The notes under the pieces: generated by a model
The model's database searches: none
The model's input: only the letters and a program-made list of their open reading frames with translations
What the model was told of the DNA's origin: nothing
Shown: piece by piece, positions 33,066 through 42,840 of the stretch
How positions within the stretch are numbered: position 1 is the stretch's first letter
Layout of the letters: each line of letters begins with the position of its first letter
Assembly (NCBI GenBank): GCA_025200525.1
Contig: CM045767.1
Coordinates: 3,669,437 to 3,733,436 of the forward strand
Direction of reading: 5' to 3'
Length of the DNA: 64,000 nucleotides
Source of the DNA: Camellia lanceoleosa
Taxonomy: Eukaryota; Streptophyta; Magnoliopsida; Ericales; Theaceae
Position numbers and translations under genes: made by a program

Positions 33066-34589
33066 AAATGTTGTATTTAACTGCATGTAAGATATGTTTC
33101 TGAAGGTAGGTATAGGTCGAAATTTGTAGCAGTCTATTCGCCAGCTTCTTTACTTATCTTAAATCTGCCAATTGGCTTTCCTCGCCAAAGCACCTTCGTA
33201 GAAAGATCCATGAGACTGACCAAATTTCCCCATCCATGAAGTACAAATTAAGAGAACCCAACATGAACAATTGTACTAGAGCTTCCCAATTTACATGCTG
33301 GTGATGTTAGTTTGAGATTTATGAAGGTGAGGTGGGTGCTTTCAAATTTTCTCTGATCTACCCATATCAATATTGAGAGAACATGTAAAAAAAGAAAAAA
33401 AAAAGAAAAAAAGAGAAATTCTTTATCATATTGGAAGTCGGGCACTCAAGAAAGTACACGTTCATAAAGTGATGCAAGCATTACAACTTGTCATAGGAAT
33501 CATTCAGATCAGTATGGCAACCCTTGGAATCACAGCACAAAGCCTTGAAACATAAAGCACAATCATCACATGATGCTATACAACCATTTGGGAGCAAGAG
33601 CACCTGCACTGTATCCACATTTGCATCCCTCAATGAGATGAGGAACATATATTGGCTTCATTGCTCGTTTTGAATACAATCAATAGCATAGCTCAAAACA
33701 AAACAAAAATTTCTATATAGGAACAAAAGTCCGTGATTCGTATGTAATGGATACCAATTTTAGCTTTCTAGATCCCACTAGTTTTCGTAACAGTCCATCT
33801 TGAGGAAGAAAAGCATTAGCGTGAACTTTGCTGACTTAAAATAGTCTTCACATTGAGCCCATTGGATCTTTTCACTGACACAGTTTCAAAACAACATTGG
33901 TATTTACATGGCCCAAAGAGATGTAGACACAATAACAAGTCCATTTAAAAGTTGTAACAAGACCTTGAGATATGGTATAGCATTAAGAAATATAAATGAA
34001 ATTCAGTTTCAAGACAAAAGAATGAAAGAACTAATGTTACATTCCTAAAATGGAGACCAAATATGGATGAAATGAAACCTGCAGATACTTGCAGAATGCA
34101 ACATTTAATGAAACTCAGGATACCATTGCTCAACATTCAATGCAATTGAAATAGTTTAACTCCATAAAATTCATACAAAAATTAGAAAACAAAAGAAAAA
34201 TATAGAATCCAGCACCAGCATTATGCAAATAATTTTCTGCCAGAATAATCTTTCAAGTAGTTTATACAATCCGACTAATACAATATTAATTTGATTGTTC
34301 ATTAAAAGGGGAAACATTATCTTGGGGTGAGGTCAGTTCTGTGCAAAGAAACACTTCCTCGCGCAGATAAAAACTCCACAACTAGCGAAAGAAAATAAAA
34401 TCAAACTAGAAGAATTTGAATACAAGTCTGAGCATTTAAGTGATTTACCTCTTATGATTTGTTGCAAAAATCGTGGGCCTTCCAATAATTGGTGCATCCT
34501 GCTAGAGTGAACCAAGTCAGAGAACCTGTTACCTTTGAAAACAAAGCACTATGGTAGTTGATCATCATTTAATAAAAGCATGTATTTTC

Positions 34590-34870
34590 GAATGAAAATC
34601 TCATATCTAAAAGGATATTGTTTCGAATGAAAATTTTTAATGAGGAAGGACTAAATATTTTCGAATGAGAAATTTCAAATCCTAAACAAATATTTTTGAA
34701 TGAGAAATTTCAAATCATAAACATATTTTTTGAATGAGAAATCTCAGATCTGAAACATGTGTTTTTGAATAAGAAATTTCAAATCTCAAACATATTTTTG
34801 AATGAGAAATCTTAGATCTCAAACATATATTTTTTAATGAGAAAACTCAGATCTGAAATCTTAAACATAT
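34590..34870. repeat. Tandem repeat, about 42-bp unit, about 6 copies
   Basis: TTTTTGAATGAGAAATCTCAGATC followed by TGAAACATAT recurs with variation through this stretch of the CACTA interior. The AGAAATTTC/AGAAATCTC cores are themselves short inverted repeats. Confidence 0.8.
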
Positions 34871-34896
34871 GTAAACCCTAGGAGAAGAATCGACGA

Positions 34897-34897
34897 A

Positions 34898-34937
<40 letters not shown>

Positions 34938-35140
34938 CGAACCCGAGATTGTAGATTGTGCTCACCTTAGTCAACCATGTGCATGGTGGCGGTGGAGCTC
35001 AAATCGAGAGAGAGAGAGAGAGAGAGAGAGAACTTCGAAGTCGAAATCACTCTAAGACTAGATCTAAGATGAAACCGAACTGAAGAAGGTTGAATCGTAA
35101 TCTCTGCGACTGAAGGGTTTAGAGAGAGAGAGAGAGAGCG
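34897..35140. repeat. GA microsatellites
   Basis: (GA)n runs at 34900-34934, 35008-35029 and 35121-35139, separated by unique sequence that includes CATGGTGGCGGTGGAGCTC. Such runs are common in 5' untranslated plant DNA, and the stretch may derive from a transposase or host gene leader. That is a guess. Confidence 0.7.
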
Positions 35141-35448
35141 AGCGATCGAGTGAGTGAGTGAGAGATTTGAGGGATTGGTTCTCTAAGACTCTGAATGTTT
35201 CCCAGATTCAAAATGAGGGCGTAGAGAGAGAGAGAAGGGTTCTGATTCTCACAGAGCTAAAGAGAGAGGGGGAGGAATATTATTGTAACACATGAAGGTG
35301 TTTTAAAAACGACTTCTATTCCTTAAACAATACCGTTTTAATCAAAATAAAATGCCGTGTTTATAAAGCGTTGTTAAAGGTTAGAAACAGTGGTGTGTAA
35401 AAAAACGTCGCTAAATAAATGCCACTAAATTCTATGTTTCTTGTAGTG

Positions 35449-35733
35449 AAAGTTACCACGTTGGCATAACCAGGTGGCATTCACTAATTGACTCCCCAAA
35501 ACAAGCTTACCCCTTATCCTCTTTATCCTATTATCATTTACGCTCTTATCCTAAAATAATTATATATTTGTTTTATTTTATTTTATTTTATTTTTTGGTT
35601 AAACACAATGACTGTTAACTTAAATTAAATTACATTTTTGCATATATATCTATTAAATAATATATATATATATATATTTATATTGTTGATATTAATGCGG
35701 TATTACAAATAATTAAATATTTGGGGTGTCACA
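35449..35733 (-). mobile_element. E3, part 3: U3 end of the E-family LTR
   Basis: Continues E3 after the CACTA element and ends AATATTTGGGGTGTCACA. The E2 left LTR ends AATATTTAGGGTGTCACA at 58147. No polypurine tract follows, so this is an isolated LTR rather than an element end. It includes (TA)n at 35660-35678. Confidence 0.75.
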
Positions 35734-36938
35734 CATACCATGCATACATGAATACATCATGCATAAATATAATACCATGCATGCTAGTACAGAATGGAGT
35801 AGAATATTCCTATTACATAGTTCATGCCTCAAAATAAATATTGCTTCAAAATAATCAACTGCTATGTCATATTTTGTGCCTAATTTTTAATATTTATGTT
35901 TGAAAGAATGTGATTTTGTCATTGCTTTGATTATCTTTTTTGAATCACATTTGATTTTGATGATGTAGTACATTGATTAAATGTAATATTTTTCATGTCA
36001 CTTTATATGTGGTACATTTTGAAATAAAGATATTGCATAAACTTATCTTTTAAATATTATGGTGCAATTTATATATTTGAAAATGTTCCAAGGGAGAAAT
36101 ATTTTTTTAAAAAAAAGCATCATCTTAGGGGGAGTTTTATGAAAAATTATATTTTGATTTTACGCAGAATCTTATGGGAAGTTTTTTTTCTAAACATATA
36201 TTCTAAAATTACTCTAAATTTTTTTTCTCTCCTTATCTGAACTAAAAATTCTTTTTGTTAAAAAAAAATGACAAAAAGAAAAGCTTGCAATTTTATTTTA
36301 GAAGGAGAAAATATTTCGAAAATTACATGTTATTTTTGTGTAGGCTTCATAGATTTGTTTCGCTTAACTTCTCTCAATAGCTTTTCATGAGCCTCTCAAA
36401 CTTGAACCTTGTTATTTTTGACCTATGTGAGACTTGGCATTATAACGATTATGAATATTTTACCACGTTCTCCAACTATGAATTTTTACTCTCAATAATT
36501 CTCTTCAATTCGATTTGAGTTTCAAGAAGTTGTTGTTTTAAAATGTTCACTTCTTCTTTAATCACCGATTCTCTTGGCTTCTTGCTTTTAGTCATGAGCC
36601 ATATTAGAAACCGTAGTCATCATCTATGTACTAAGAGCCATAGTGTTATTGATAGCCTTTGTATCATTACGACACTAAATACACTACGAATCTTAGCTAT
36701 TGGAATATCGTGCGAATACACTGTAGGTAGCATTTCATTTGCATGTATCTCAGGCACCTCATTCAAGTCAAAACCATTGATGGCCAATGTAAAGAATGAC
36801 ATGATTACACAGATTGTGAACAAATTTTTTCTAAGAACAAATGAAGGTTTCAGATTCTTGCTAGACCATCTATGTCATTTTATACATACCATTGATACTA
36901 TAATTGATGCATATCTACTCAAATCTTTTGATAGTCAA
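35734..36938. other. Unassigned AT-rich stretch between E3 and Tat-2
   Basis: No recognised gene. The phrases CTTAGGGGGAGTTTTATG (about 36126) and ATGACAAAAAGAAAAGC (about 36270) recall the purine-rich end regions of Ty1/copia Sirevirus-type elements, but this is weak. The frame 36543-36950 runs into the Tat-2 LTR and has no known domain. Confidence 0.3.
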
Positions 36939-37552
36939 TGTGGGTTTTGATTTTAACCACACAACCAAACAGGAACTCGCTTGGAGAGTATCGGTAATAG
37001 ATTAAGCCCATCAACTTGCACAAGAAGATGAGAATCTGGCAGTGGTTCGTCCACCCGGGGGCACTTCAACGATCAAGTCAGTAATCAATATCTCTCACAG
37101 ATAGCAAATAGTGTTTAAACTCCCAAGAAAGAACTTACCTTCGACCCGTGAGGGTGCCTTTACTTTATAACCAAAGAAGGACTGACCTCTTTAGAAGTCT
37201 CACTTGAAGGACTCAGGCTCAATGTTCCTCATGGACACTCATCTAGATAGAGATAAACTCCCTAAAAGTTTTGTCATTATCCAAACTAGAACCCTCTTTC
37301 GTCTAAGATTCTTGTCTCTTATCCGCTTATCTTAGATTCTGACATCTCCGCAGATAATCTCTTGCCTAGCCGAGATCATCTTGGCTAGCATGACCAAGCC
37401 ACGTGGCTCCTCATTGATACTTTGATGTCACCTTAGCCACGTGTTGTCATTCATAAAATAACGCCTATAACCGCCTCCGTGTTCATTACGTCGGCAACTT
37501 GAGGTGATAGAATCTATACCATTTGTCAATATAGTAGGTCGGCTAAAACTCA
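36939..37552 (-). repeat. Tat-2 3' LTR (left)
   Basis: Starts TGTGGGTTTTGATTTTAACC and matches the Tat-1 LTR at 11393. The right end is placed at AAAACTCA, because CTCTTCTCTCCC follows, a good polypurine tract on the minus strand. This gives 614 bp. The start is well supported; the end is a judgement. Confidence 0.65.
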
Positions 37553-38639
37553 CTCTTCTCTCCCGAGATCATGACTCGCCGGCTTCACAACTTAGAATTA
37601 GTTGCCTATTCTATCAAGAACCAAGAATCAAGAATCAATTTCTTTAAGCATCTCAAATTTTAGATCATTCCTCTAGCGGAGGTTATTACCTCATTATTTC
37701 AAGAATTTCAAGAGTTCTAATTACACATGAGTCGTCACACACAATCTTTTCTAACTGCTTCTCCACGATCCCTTTCTCATTGGTTCATACTTGGTGCGCG
37801 CCATGAAATCATGTCGACTCACCACGCCTTAAGGTACCTTCATTACAATATTGCCACCTTTTAGTGTTTTTGATAAAACTCTTTTCTCTCTGCCTTCTCA
37901 CTTTTCATTCTTGTATTTGCTCTTTGTGCTCAAACTTTCTCTCTAAATTCTCAAACCTCCATTCTTGCGCTCACAAGCTCTTTGTACCCATTCCGCACTA
38001 CTTTCGATGAGGCATTCCTCGCTTTTGATCCACTTATTGTCGCCATCGACTCTAACGATCATTGCTTCGACGCTGCTTCCTGAATTTACTCAAGAAGTTC
38101 TCTAATTTCTTTTATTTCTTCTTTCAATTTTTTCACCGCTTCTTGAACGTAATATCGCTATTTAATCTATGTGTATGCCTCTTGCTACTTAAATTCTTTT
38201 TATTCCTTTCTCGATTCCGATTTGTTGTTTTGTTGTTCTTCATCATATTGGCTTTATACCCTGTTTATTAGATATTCGTGTGTTGCCGTTTGAATCTGTA
38301 CTCCTATGTTTGCATACTGTTTTCCTTTTCTGAATATTGCCTTGTGTTTACTTGTTAAATGCCATGAATTGTTGTTTACCAATTTGTCATTGTTCTTGAT
38401 TGCACATCTGCACACATCTACTTCATGTTTTAAAATTAGTAACGTTTCATATTCTTGATTCTCTATTGCTCTCTTGCTTGTTTTCAGATTTCGGCCTGTA
38501 ATTCTCGCTTATCTCTATAGTTTTTTGGTTTGGGATTTGCAGAAGTCATATATATTTAGGAAAAAGCTGAAACAAATTTTCCTTAGATTCCAAAATCCTT
38601 GCCCTAGCACTTTTGTTTAGGGTCCGCCAAGGTTCTCAA
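37553..38639. other. Tat-2 leader between LTR and antisense gene
   Basis: T/C-rich sequence with no recognisable coding domain. The frame at 38062-38271 is a Phe/Leu-rich product of this composition. It may hold the promoter and 5' untranslated region of the plus-strand antisense gene, since it lies directly upstream of that gene. Confidence 0.4.
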
Positions 38640-40483
38640 ACCTCTACTAGTGTCTTTTCTCAGAATCCATCATAAAACACTTTAAGTCGAGATCATGGGT
38701 ATGTTTAGTGGAGGAAGACACCTCGACCAAATTAAAGTATTTTCGACTAGAGTTCTCTATTCCAGTTAACGTTCGAATCAGGTTAGTTGGGGAGGAGGAC
38801 TATATATGCTTGATAGGGACTTCATGCCTTTCCCTATTATTGCATTAATAGAGTGTGGACTTCGATTCCCTCTAGACATCCTATTTAGGGAAGTTTTTCA
38901 CTATTACAAACGTAACCTCATGTAACTACCCATCAAATCATATAGAGTTATCAACGGTATAATCAAACTAGCACGCTGAGAAAAGCTAGGATCACACTAG
39001 CCGACATTCAATTCTGTTATACCATGTGTGGCCTTAAGTTTGACAAAGGCTACACATATTACCTCAAGCCCAAATCTACCACCTACAAACTCATAGCCAA
39101 CCTTCCTAACTCCAACAAAGATGCTGAGATGACTACTTGATCGTTTCGGGCAACTGCAAGTCTGCGCCTGATAAATCCTCTACGCTGAGCAGTGTTTAGA
39201 GAGGATGATGGCAAGAACTGAGTCATCTTATAACTCCATCTCTATTAAGACTTGTTAATTTATCTATCTGTATTAATGTTTACTTGGTGCTTTTTGCAGT
39301 TCTTCCCCAATCATCAAAGGACTTCCACCAGAGCACCTCTTGGGTTTGTCAATTGAGAAGCACAAGGCCCTACTTTTACTAAACTATATCCCGATCTACA
39401 AGTCTGCTTTGCCCGATGTTCCCCGCGAAAACAAGACTCCTCCATCTGCCACAACCCCACCAGCCACTTCGTCACCAAGGCCAAACCAGACCTCTTTTTC
39501 AAATCCAGTAGAACAGTTATCTACCTCTGCCCCCTAGTTGATTCCACCTTCCCAAAGATCGCCGCCAACACCGAAGCTCCAGAACGCCTTGCGGAGAATC
39601 CTCGCAGCCCACAAACGCCGAGAATGAGGCGCCAACTCACAATCCAAAGAAACCCTCCAATCGCTTCTTCTTTCGTCGACAACATAGGCCACAGTAAGGC
39701 TGTCGTTGAAGACCTCCTGGCTGACTTGCCAGGAGTAGTCACATTTCAATTATCTTCACCATCTCAATCCCAACCCCAGCTTAAACCAAAAAGGGTAAAG
39801 AGGGCTAAGGCAAAAGCCTGTCACCTAAATTGACTCAAGATACAGATTGATCTCCAAGCTGGCCGAGATTGAGAAAAACACAATTGTCACCTAGAAGAGG
39901 CCTGCCGAGGCTGAGCCATCCAACTAACAGCAACCTAAAAGGCTGAGGTTCGAAGGTGTAAAGGGCCCAGGCTTCTTCAAAGCCGACGCTCCCTAGGCTC
40001 CAGCGATTTTGGTTAGCAATCGGTTGGTAAGAGTCAAGCAAAGGCTATTGATAGCATTGAGGTTGGTGCCGCCCCTCCACTATAGTTCTTTGCTCACCGA
40101 TCTAAATCAGACAGCCGAGATCACCGAATATGAAAACTTCGCTTTGATGATACAACATTCTGTCCTGGTAAGTCTTTAACACTTGTACTTTTTTGACTTT
40201 TCACTTTAAGTTCTTCATACTTAGAAATCTTACTAACATTGTTCATTCATTTTCTTCTAGGCCATCCAACATGCTCACTCCTTTGCAATAAAAATCGAGG
40301 ATTTTAAGAAAGAGTTGGTCCACAAGACCAAAGAGGCTATTGGCTTTTTTGCCTCCCTCAACAATGTTGAGGCCAAGATGAAGGTTTTGCTGGATCAGGC
40401 CAAAGTTGCCAAACGAACACAAGACCAAGCCGAGAAAAATGCCGAGGCAGTTGAGGCTGTGGCCGAGGTTCTCAGGGCTCTTC
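38640..40483 (+). pseudogene. Tat-2 antisense gene, N-terminal domain to start of coiled coil
   Basis: The plus strand shows the conserved N-terminal domain of the Transposase_28-like family: FPIIALIECGLRFPLDILFR then EVFHYYKRNL (about 38830-38930), and CGLKFDKGYTYYLKPKST with LIANLPNSNK (about 39027-39120). An intron acceptor TTTTTGCAG lies at 39291-39299. Then come IIKGLPPEHLLGLSIEKHKA, DNIGHSKAVVEDLLADLPGV, a KPKRVKRAK basic stretch and, after the intron at 40168-40260, AIQHAHSFAIKIEDFKKEL and an Ala/Glu coiled coil. Several stops and shifts make it a pseudogene. It ends where E1 begins, with the tail at 48010. Role unknown. Confidence 0.75.
40168..40260 (+). other. Intron in the Tat-2 antisense gene
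   Basis: TCCTG|GTAAGT, then CTTACTAACATT as branch point, then TTTTCTTCTAG|GCCATCC. Same codon position as the Tat-1 intron at 915-994, 93 bp against 80 bp. Confidence 0.75.
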
Positions 40484-40537
40484 AAAAATTAAGATACGTC
40501 AAGTTTGGGAACAAACTTCTATTTAAGAGGGGAGAAT
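40484..40537 (+). other. Displaced copy of the E1 pol end and polypurine tract
   Basis: AAAATTAAGATACGTCAA, then GGGAACAAACTTCTATTTAA and GAGGGGAGAA, match the true 3' end at about 46389-46444 (ATTAAAGATGCGTCAG...AAAGGGAGAA). It lies just outside the left LTR, where target DNA would be expected. It therefore comes from a second E element arranged in tandem, or from recombination. Confidence 0.8.
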
Positions 40538-41243
40538 TGTGATAATTCTGAACGCTTAATTAAATATCACATAAATATTTATAGTTATATATAATTATGA
40601 TTGTATGTGATGATACATTATTAAATAAATAAATAAATATATAAATCTAATTTGGCATTGGGTTATCAAATATGAGATTAATTAGTGATTATTATTTGGG
40701 GCCAAATTAACACAAATATAGAATTATAATACTAGTTAGGCCAAAATAGAGTTAAAGATAGTAAATAAATAAATGTGAAAGGTAGAGTAAATAAATATTA
40801 ATATTAATAAGCCTACTAATGAGATAAGTCTAATCGCCACTTTCCATTAATTAGTAGATTATAATCTCGAGATTATAATCTCTCGGGAGAGATGGTTAGA
40901 TGCCATCTGCCACCTCGCTTTTAGAGAGAATGAGTCACCTTGTAGGCATCATGAGTTTGTATATATATAAGAAGTTGAGAGGAGGAGGGGAATTGCGACG
41001 AGGTAAAGGAATGAGGAAAATAAGAGAGTGAAATAAAAGAGACCAAAGGAGGAAGAATAGTTTGAAAAGATAGGAAAAATTGAAAAGAAATAGTAAGACT
41101 TAATCTTAAGGTGAGTTATTATACCTTGAGTTACCATAATATATTTTACGATGTTTTGACTTACCATAATTTATACAAGTTGTACTTCATTAGTTATAAT
41201 ACAAGTTATATTTTATAAATATTTCAATTACGTGGATTAATTT
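40538..41243 (+). repeat. E1 5' LTR, truncated
   Basis: Matches the first 700 bp of the right LTR, including TATATATAAG (about 40960-40970, a good TATA box) and AAAGAAATAGTAAGACTTAATCTTAAGGTGAGTTAT. It stops at GGATTAATTTC and joins GACTACATCATAGGCCC of the internal region. The right LTR continues there for another 750 bp. Confidence 0.82.
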
Positions 41244-41600
41244 CAAGACTACATCATAGGCCCTCTACTCCCAGATTTTGTGGCCAAAAAGGGAAATGTG
41301 TATCCTGAGGACTATATTTTCACCACAGTCCCTAACCCGCTAGAGATAATTAATATTCAAAATGTTGACTTTAATAATGACTGTCATATATTTAGACATT
41401 CGACTGGATTGTCGACCGAGCATTTTTGGGATATATACAGTTCGTCCCCATTTTCATCGTCCAGATAGCGTGGATTTGTTTTGGTATAGTCCAGTTGGGG
41501 TGGGAATTTGAGCTTTTTATGCAACACTATTTCCCATGGTTTTTTGGCCCATTTGATCCACCACTCTAGATTTGGTAGAAGGAAACCTTTTTGTATGCTG
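41244..41600 (+). pseudogene. E1 upstream open reading frame (unrecognised protein), partial
   Basis: Starting within the deletion junction it reads GPLLPDFVAKKGNVYPEDYI, NPLEIINIQNVDFNND, then after one frameshift DWIVDRAFLGYIQFVPIFIV and WICFGIVQLGWEFEL. The same product is encoded upstream of gag in E2 (62687-63217). Differences between the copies are mostly conservative (V/I, M/I, F/L). The middle is strongly hydrophobic and could span a membrane. I do not recognise the family. E1 lacks the N-terminal third because of the LTR fusion. Confidence 0.6.
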
Positions 41601-41805
41601 ACCATGATGTGTTCTGAACTCTTTTGTTGACTTTTTGTTTTTGTTTACCACAGGGATGAGACACTAACATATTCTGACTTTTGAAACAAAGATGTAATAT
41701 TTGTAAAAATAGTAAAGTTATCATTTTATATAGATATAAATTACGCTGCATATCCTTACATATATGCTACGTTGTAAATGTAATGCCTTGTTTATTACTT
41801 TGTAG

Positions 41806-42840
41806 AACAGCTAATAATGGTAACGGAAGTGAGTCATCAGTCAGTAGCACTGAATCGATGGAAAGAATAATGGAAAGAGCGGTTACTACCTTTTTGCAAG
41901 CCTTGCAAACTAACATCAACAATGGGATGCCTGAACGAGAAGAGCTTGCTACCATAAAGAGTTCCAGGATCCGAAACCCACCATATTTGCATGCCCATAC
42001 CCAATGATAGCAGGCAACTGGTTAAAGACATAGAAAAGATTTTTCATGCCCTACCTTGCAATCGAAAAGACGAAGGTAATTTTCGCCACTTTCACTTTCA
42101 AAGGCAATGCAGCAGAATGGTGGCTTCTCACTGAAAAAGAAGAAATTATGACTTGGGAAGATTCTGAAGTATTTTTACAAAAATACTTCCCAAATTCATT
42201 GCAGAATGTAGGCATCGTAATTCATACATCTAAAGTAAGGAACCATGACGGTGGTGAATATGAGAGCAAGTTCACACAACTCACCCGGCTTTAATATATC
42301 GCCATCCCCATCAAACTCGAAAAGCAAGAAAATTCAAAAGCGTGATTGGATGCTTTGAAATTAAAAGATAAGCTTGAGGTCTTGAAACCGCCAACCTATG
42401 TAGAAGTGGTAGATCGGCATATATTACAAGAAGGATTAAAGCCTCGTGTTCCAGGAACCAAGCCACAAGAAGCGATTACGGGAAAGAGACAGCAGAAGAC
42501 CGGTGTTACGCCTCCCAAAAGGTGAATATAGAACAACCGTTCGGGCCATCAAGGTCCCTAACCCCCAATGTGGCACTATTCGGTTTGTCCCACTTGTTGG
42601 GAAGGCCTATCGGGGACAATGCCATCGAGACACGGCTAGCATGCTTTTAAATACTTGTTAAAGTTGGCCCGCTAACTTGTCGAAAGGTGATTGTCCAAAG
42701 TGGAAAGCCAATTCTCGCAGCGCAGGCCGATTCCTTCTAGCCCAATCAGAAAACCATTAGGACCTCGGAGGAAAAGAGAAAGACCAAAAAACGCTAAAGG
42801 CAAGCGCTTTAAGCAGCAGTATCTCTAAAAACTAGAAGTT
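41806..42840 (+). pseudogene. E1 gag
   Basis: Starts near MERIMERAVTTFLQALQTNI (ATG at about 41859). It holds the gag core: KVIFATFTFKGNAAEWWLLT, MTWEDSEVFLQKYFPNSLQN, YESKFTQLTRL, then LEVLKPPTYVEVVD and a tail (SHKKRLRERDSRR). The CCHC region near 42585-42680 is degraded (CPTCWEGLSGTMPS-like, then short Cys-poor frames). At least five frame breaks occur. It aligns well with E2 gag on the other strand (LTLEKEEIVAWARFLDVFY), which supports the identification. Confidence 0.8.

Larger units (their letters stand above)
28359..35448. mobile_element. Non-autonomous CACTA (En/Spm-type) DNA transposon, 7.1 kb
   Basis: The left end is CACTGCTGGAAAATTTAC. The right end, reversed, is CACTACAAGAAACATAGAA, the common plant CACTA terminus. 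AAA flanks both sides (28356-28358, 35449-35451), the 3-bp duplication typical of the group. Subterminal GGCGTTTTAAAAACG/AACGTCGCTA repeats lie inside both ends, as transposase-binding arrays do. I find no transposase frame, so mobility would need a partner. Inside are two MITEs, a 42-bp tandem array, GA microsatellites and a host gene fragment. Confidence 0.88.

Noticed and set aside
34333..34515. Short frame in the CACTA interior that could be a transposase piece
   Set aside because: No TNP2/TNPD-type motif could be found; composition matches the AT-rich surroundings.
36620..36823. Minus-strand frame containing FDLNEVPE, reminiscent of an EAR-type DLN motif
   Set aside because: A single short motif in an AT-rich region with no domain support.
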